A stretch of 64,000 nucleotides of DNA from Streptomyces griseoloalbus (lineage in GTDB: Bacteria; Actinomycetota; Actinomycetes; Streptomycetales; Streptomycetaceae). The first letter of the stretch is position 1. Each line of letters begins with the position of its first letter. The DNA lies in the NCBI GenBank assembly GCA_014650015.1, contig BMUD01000010.1, positions 1 to 64,000 of the forward strand. The letters run 5' to 3'. A program made the position numbers and the translations under genes. Under the pieces are notes generated by a model, which was given only the letters and a program-made list of their open reading frames with translations, ran no database searches and had not been told where the DNA came from. This document shows positions 62,040 to 64,000 of this stretch, in pieces.

Positions 62040-64000
62040 TTGGCACGCAACACACGCAGACGCCCAAGAGGTCCACAGCGCGCGACCTTTGCCGCGGTCG
62101 CGCTGATCCTGGGCGGAGGGGGGCTGATGGCGGCCAATGTCTACGCTTCCGCGACGGTGGACGACGCCCCCGTCGAGGGAACGGGTCAGGCGCGGGTGCT
62201 GGGCGGTGCCACCATCGACTGCCCGGATGTGGCGACCAGCCTCACGGCGGTCCCCGAGCAGGCGCGACCCGAGGTCGACAAGGAACTCGCCGCCCTGGAC
62301 GAGCAGATCGCCCAGGCCTACCAACGCCTCGGGGAATCGGCCGGGGCCGTACGGCAGGACGCCGGCTTCGCGGACGACGAAATCGTCGGTCCTCTCGAGG
62401 AGGAGCGGTCCGCGACCCTCGAGCGCATCGCCGCCGCCATCGACAAGGTGGGAGACCGCCCCGCGGGCCTCGACGAACTCGCCGCCTGCGCCGTGCGCGA
62501 CTCCGGCAACGCGTCCGGCCGGCCGACCGGCGGTCAGGACGATGGTGGCCAGGACGGCGGCGGTCAGGACGGCGGCGGTCAGGACGGTGGCGGCGGCCAG
62601 AAGGGTGAGCAGGGCCAGGGCGGCAACGGGGGCCAGGCCGGCAACGGTCCCGTCGCCGCGGACTACGCGGACATCGAAAGCGTGCGGCCCGACGTCGTCG
62701 AGCCGAAGGTGACGAAGGGCGCCTCGCGCGGAACCTTCACCAGCAGTTGCGGAGTCAACGAGAACGGCCTGTTCAACTCCGACAACGTGATCGCCGCCCC
62801 CGGCGTCAGCAACGGCGCCCACCACTTCCACGACTACATCGGCAACCAGTCCACCAACGCCTTCTCCAGCGACGAGGAACTGGCCAAGGCGGACACGAGC
62901 TGTGAGGACCGGGGAGACAGGTCGTCGTACTACTGGCCCGTCCTGCGGCTGCAGAACGGAACCCAGGAACAGGACGCCAACTCCCCGGGCGGCGGCATCG
63001 AGGGCAACGCCGGTGAGATCGTCACGCCCAAGGAGGTCACGCTGACCTTCGTGGGCAACCCGCGCGGCGAGGTCACCGCCATGCCGCGGCTGCTGCGCAT
63101 CATCACCGGCGACGCCAAGTCCTTCGTCAACGGCCCCGCCAACGCCAACGCCTCCTGGAGCTGCACCGGTTTCGAGGACCGGCAGCTGAAGGACAAGTAC
63201 CCGCTGTGCCCGCAGGGCAGTGACGTCGTCCGCACGTTCGACTTCCAGAGCTGCTGGGACGGCCGCAACATCGACAGTGCCAACCACCGTACGCACATGG
63301 CGTTCGCGGACGCCGACGGCACCTGCCCGTCCGGCTTCCGCCCCGTGCCGCAACTGGTCCAGCGCATCGTCTACGACGTCGACGCGCCGAGCCTGGACGA
63401 CGGCGGGCGGACGACACCGCTGTTCGCGGTGGATTCCTTCCCGGAGCAGCTGCACAAGCCGGTCACGGACCACGGCGACTTCATCAACGTCTTCGACGAG
63501 GACCTGATGCAGGAGATGGTCGACTGCATCAACAGTGGCCGCACCTGCGGCGTGGGTGCCGGCGGCGGCGAGGAGCCGGGCGGCGGGGAGCCGCAGGAGC
63601 CGCAGGAGCCCCAGGAACCCACGCCCTCTCCCGGTGCCCCGGACGAGGGCGGCAACGGTGACGGCGGCGAGCAGCCCGGTGACGGTGCGGAGGGACCCGG
63701 TGACGCGGAGCAGGAGAACCCGTCGGAGCCCCCGGCCGACGCGCCGGGCACCGAGGAGCCGGGCACCGAGGAGCCGGTGGACGAGGGCGCCACGCCCGAG
63801 GGCGGCGAGCAGCCCGAGGTCTACGCCTCGCCCTCGGCCGAGGACGACACGGGCGCGGGCGGCCGGACCGGGAGCAACGACGCCGACGAGGGCGAGGACG
63901 GCGACGAGGCGGCCCAGGAGACGCCCGGCGCCGGCACGCCGGCCAGTGGCGGCGACGCCTCGGCCGTGGACGGGACCGAGCCGCAGGCCGTGACGGGCGG
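62040..64000 (+). CDS. Secreted DUF1996-domain protein, cut by the window edge
   Basis: At least 653 residues are visible and no stop occurs before the edge. The start is a TTG at 62040 behind AGGAG, giving MARNTRRRPRGPQRATF. A membrane-anchor or signal segment (AAVALILGGGGLMAANVYASA, residues 18-38) follows. Residues 40-155 are helical and Ala/Glu-rich. A GGQDGG-repeat linker (about 160-195) precedes the DUF1996 domain (about 215-500), recognised by FTSSCGVN, HHFHDYIGNQSTNAF, FDFQSCWDGRNIDSANHRTHMAF and FPEQLHKPVTDHGDFINVF. Then comes a long Gly/Glu/Pro-rich tail with EEPGTEEPG repeats, probably a wall-spanning linker. DUF1996 proteins are extracellular with unknown function. Confidence 0.88.
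   Translation, partial: MARNTRRRPRGPQRATFAAVALILGGGGLMAANVYASATVDDAPVEGTGQARVLGGATIDCPDVATSLTAVPEQARPEVDKELAALDEQIAQAYQRLGESAGAVRQDAGFADDEIVGPLEEERSATLERIAAAIDKVGDRPAGLDELAACAVRDSGNASGRPTGGQDDGGQDGGGQDGGGQDGGGGQKGEQGQGGNGGQAGNGPVAADYADIESVRPDVVEPKVTKGASRGTFTSSCGVNENGLFNSDNVIAAPGVSNGAHHFHDYIGNQSTNAFSSDEELAKADTSCEDRGDRSSYYWPVLRLQNGTQEQDANSPGGGIEGNAGEIVTPKEVTLTFVGNPRGEVTAMPRLLRIITGDAKSFVNGPANANASWSCTGFEDRQLKDKYPLCPQGSDVVRTFDFQSCWDGRNIDSANHRTHMAFADADGTCPSGFRPVPQLVQRIVYDVDAPSLDDGGRTTPLFAVDSFPEQLHKPVTDHGDFINVFDEDLMQEMVDCINSGRTCGVGAGGGEEPGGGEPQEPQEPQEPTPSPGAPDEGGNGDGGEQPGDGAEGPGDAEQENPSEPPADAPGTEEPGTEEPVDEGATPEGGEQPEVYASPSAEDDTGAGGRTGSNDADEGEDGDEAAQETPGAGTPASGGDASAVDGTEPQAVTG

Overview
The window is high-GC actinobacterial DNA that reads as a Streptomyces chromosome arm. 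The clues are near-universal G/C third positions, frequent GTG starts behind GGAGG-type ribosome sites, and families typical of the genus: a DUF5133 protein, an ANTAR protein, a SigB/F/G-type sigma factor, a SpoIIE phosphatase with a histidine-kinase-like ATPase, a streptogrisin-type protease, Tat-exported PhoD, an AA10 lytic polysaccharide monooxygenase and CebR operators. I found no rRNA, tRNA, CRISPR array, insertion sequence or phage gene. Both edges cut genes: glgE at the left and a DUF1996 secreted protein at the right.

Layout. 1-4.0 kb is glycogen metabolism: the N-terminus of GlgE, a DUF5133 protein, and an ATPase-fold protein translationally coupled to the debranching enzyme GlgX. 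4.0-16 kb is a regulatory and stress mix: a VOC protein, ANTAR protein, stress sigma factor, a divergent HemC paralogue, an NPP1-type secreted protein, an ATP-dependent DNA ligase divergent from a MarR regulator, DoxX plus peroxiredoxin, a SpoIIE phosphatase, and a stand-alone LigD-type 3'-phosphoesterase. 16-27 kb carries enzymes and stress proteins: a TauD-like dioxygenase, metallophosphatase, dienelactone hydrolase, YciO/Sua5, a CdaR/PucR-like regulator, catalase, fructosamine kinase, a second DoxX protein and hemerythrin. An MFS transporter with a single-base frameshift follows at 27.5-28.8 kb.

29.0-37.7 kb is a long minus-strand sugar operon: a UDP-xylose-synthase-like epimerase, carbamoyltransferase, GT2, a GT9 heptosyltransferase reduced to its C-terminal half, two GT4 enzymes, GmhA and HldE. 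It should build and transfer a heptose-containing, possibly carbamoylated glycan. 38.7-43.0 kb holds a short C-terminal relic of a CYP152-like P450. Next to it is the least explained locus of the window: a 62-residue peptide, three uncharacterised proteins (two of them homologous) and a cytoplasmic beta-lactamase-fold hydrolase. The four larger genes are joined by ATGA/GTGA overlaps.

43.1-50 kb contains a secreted S1 protease with a chitin-binding module, PhoD, a small operon (nucleotidyltransferase, BON protein, metallophosphatase), and an OhrR-like MarR gene divergent from an alpha/beta-hydrolase with an operator-like palindrome over the hydrolase -35 box. 50-59 kb resembles a dormancy or redox set: a CtpI-type P-type ATPase with a decayed tandem half, a zinc alcohol dehydrogenase, an Rv1733c-like membrane protein, an SRPBCC protein, a methyltransferase and a flavodoxin. 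59-64 kb has a BrkB/YihY membrane protein, then a GNAT acetyltransferase and a cellulose-type LPMO. Each of these last two is preceded by a perfect 14-bp CebR box, placing both in the cellobiose/cellulose regulon. The window ends in the DUF1996 protein.
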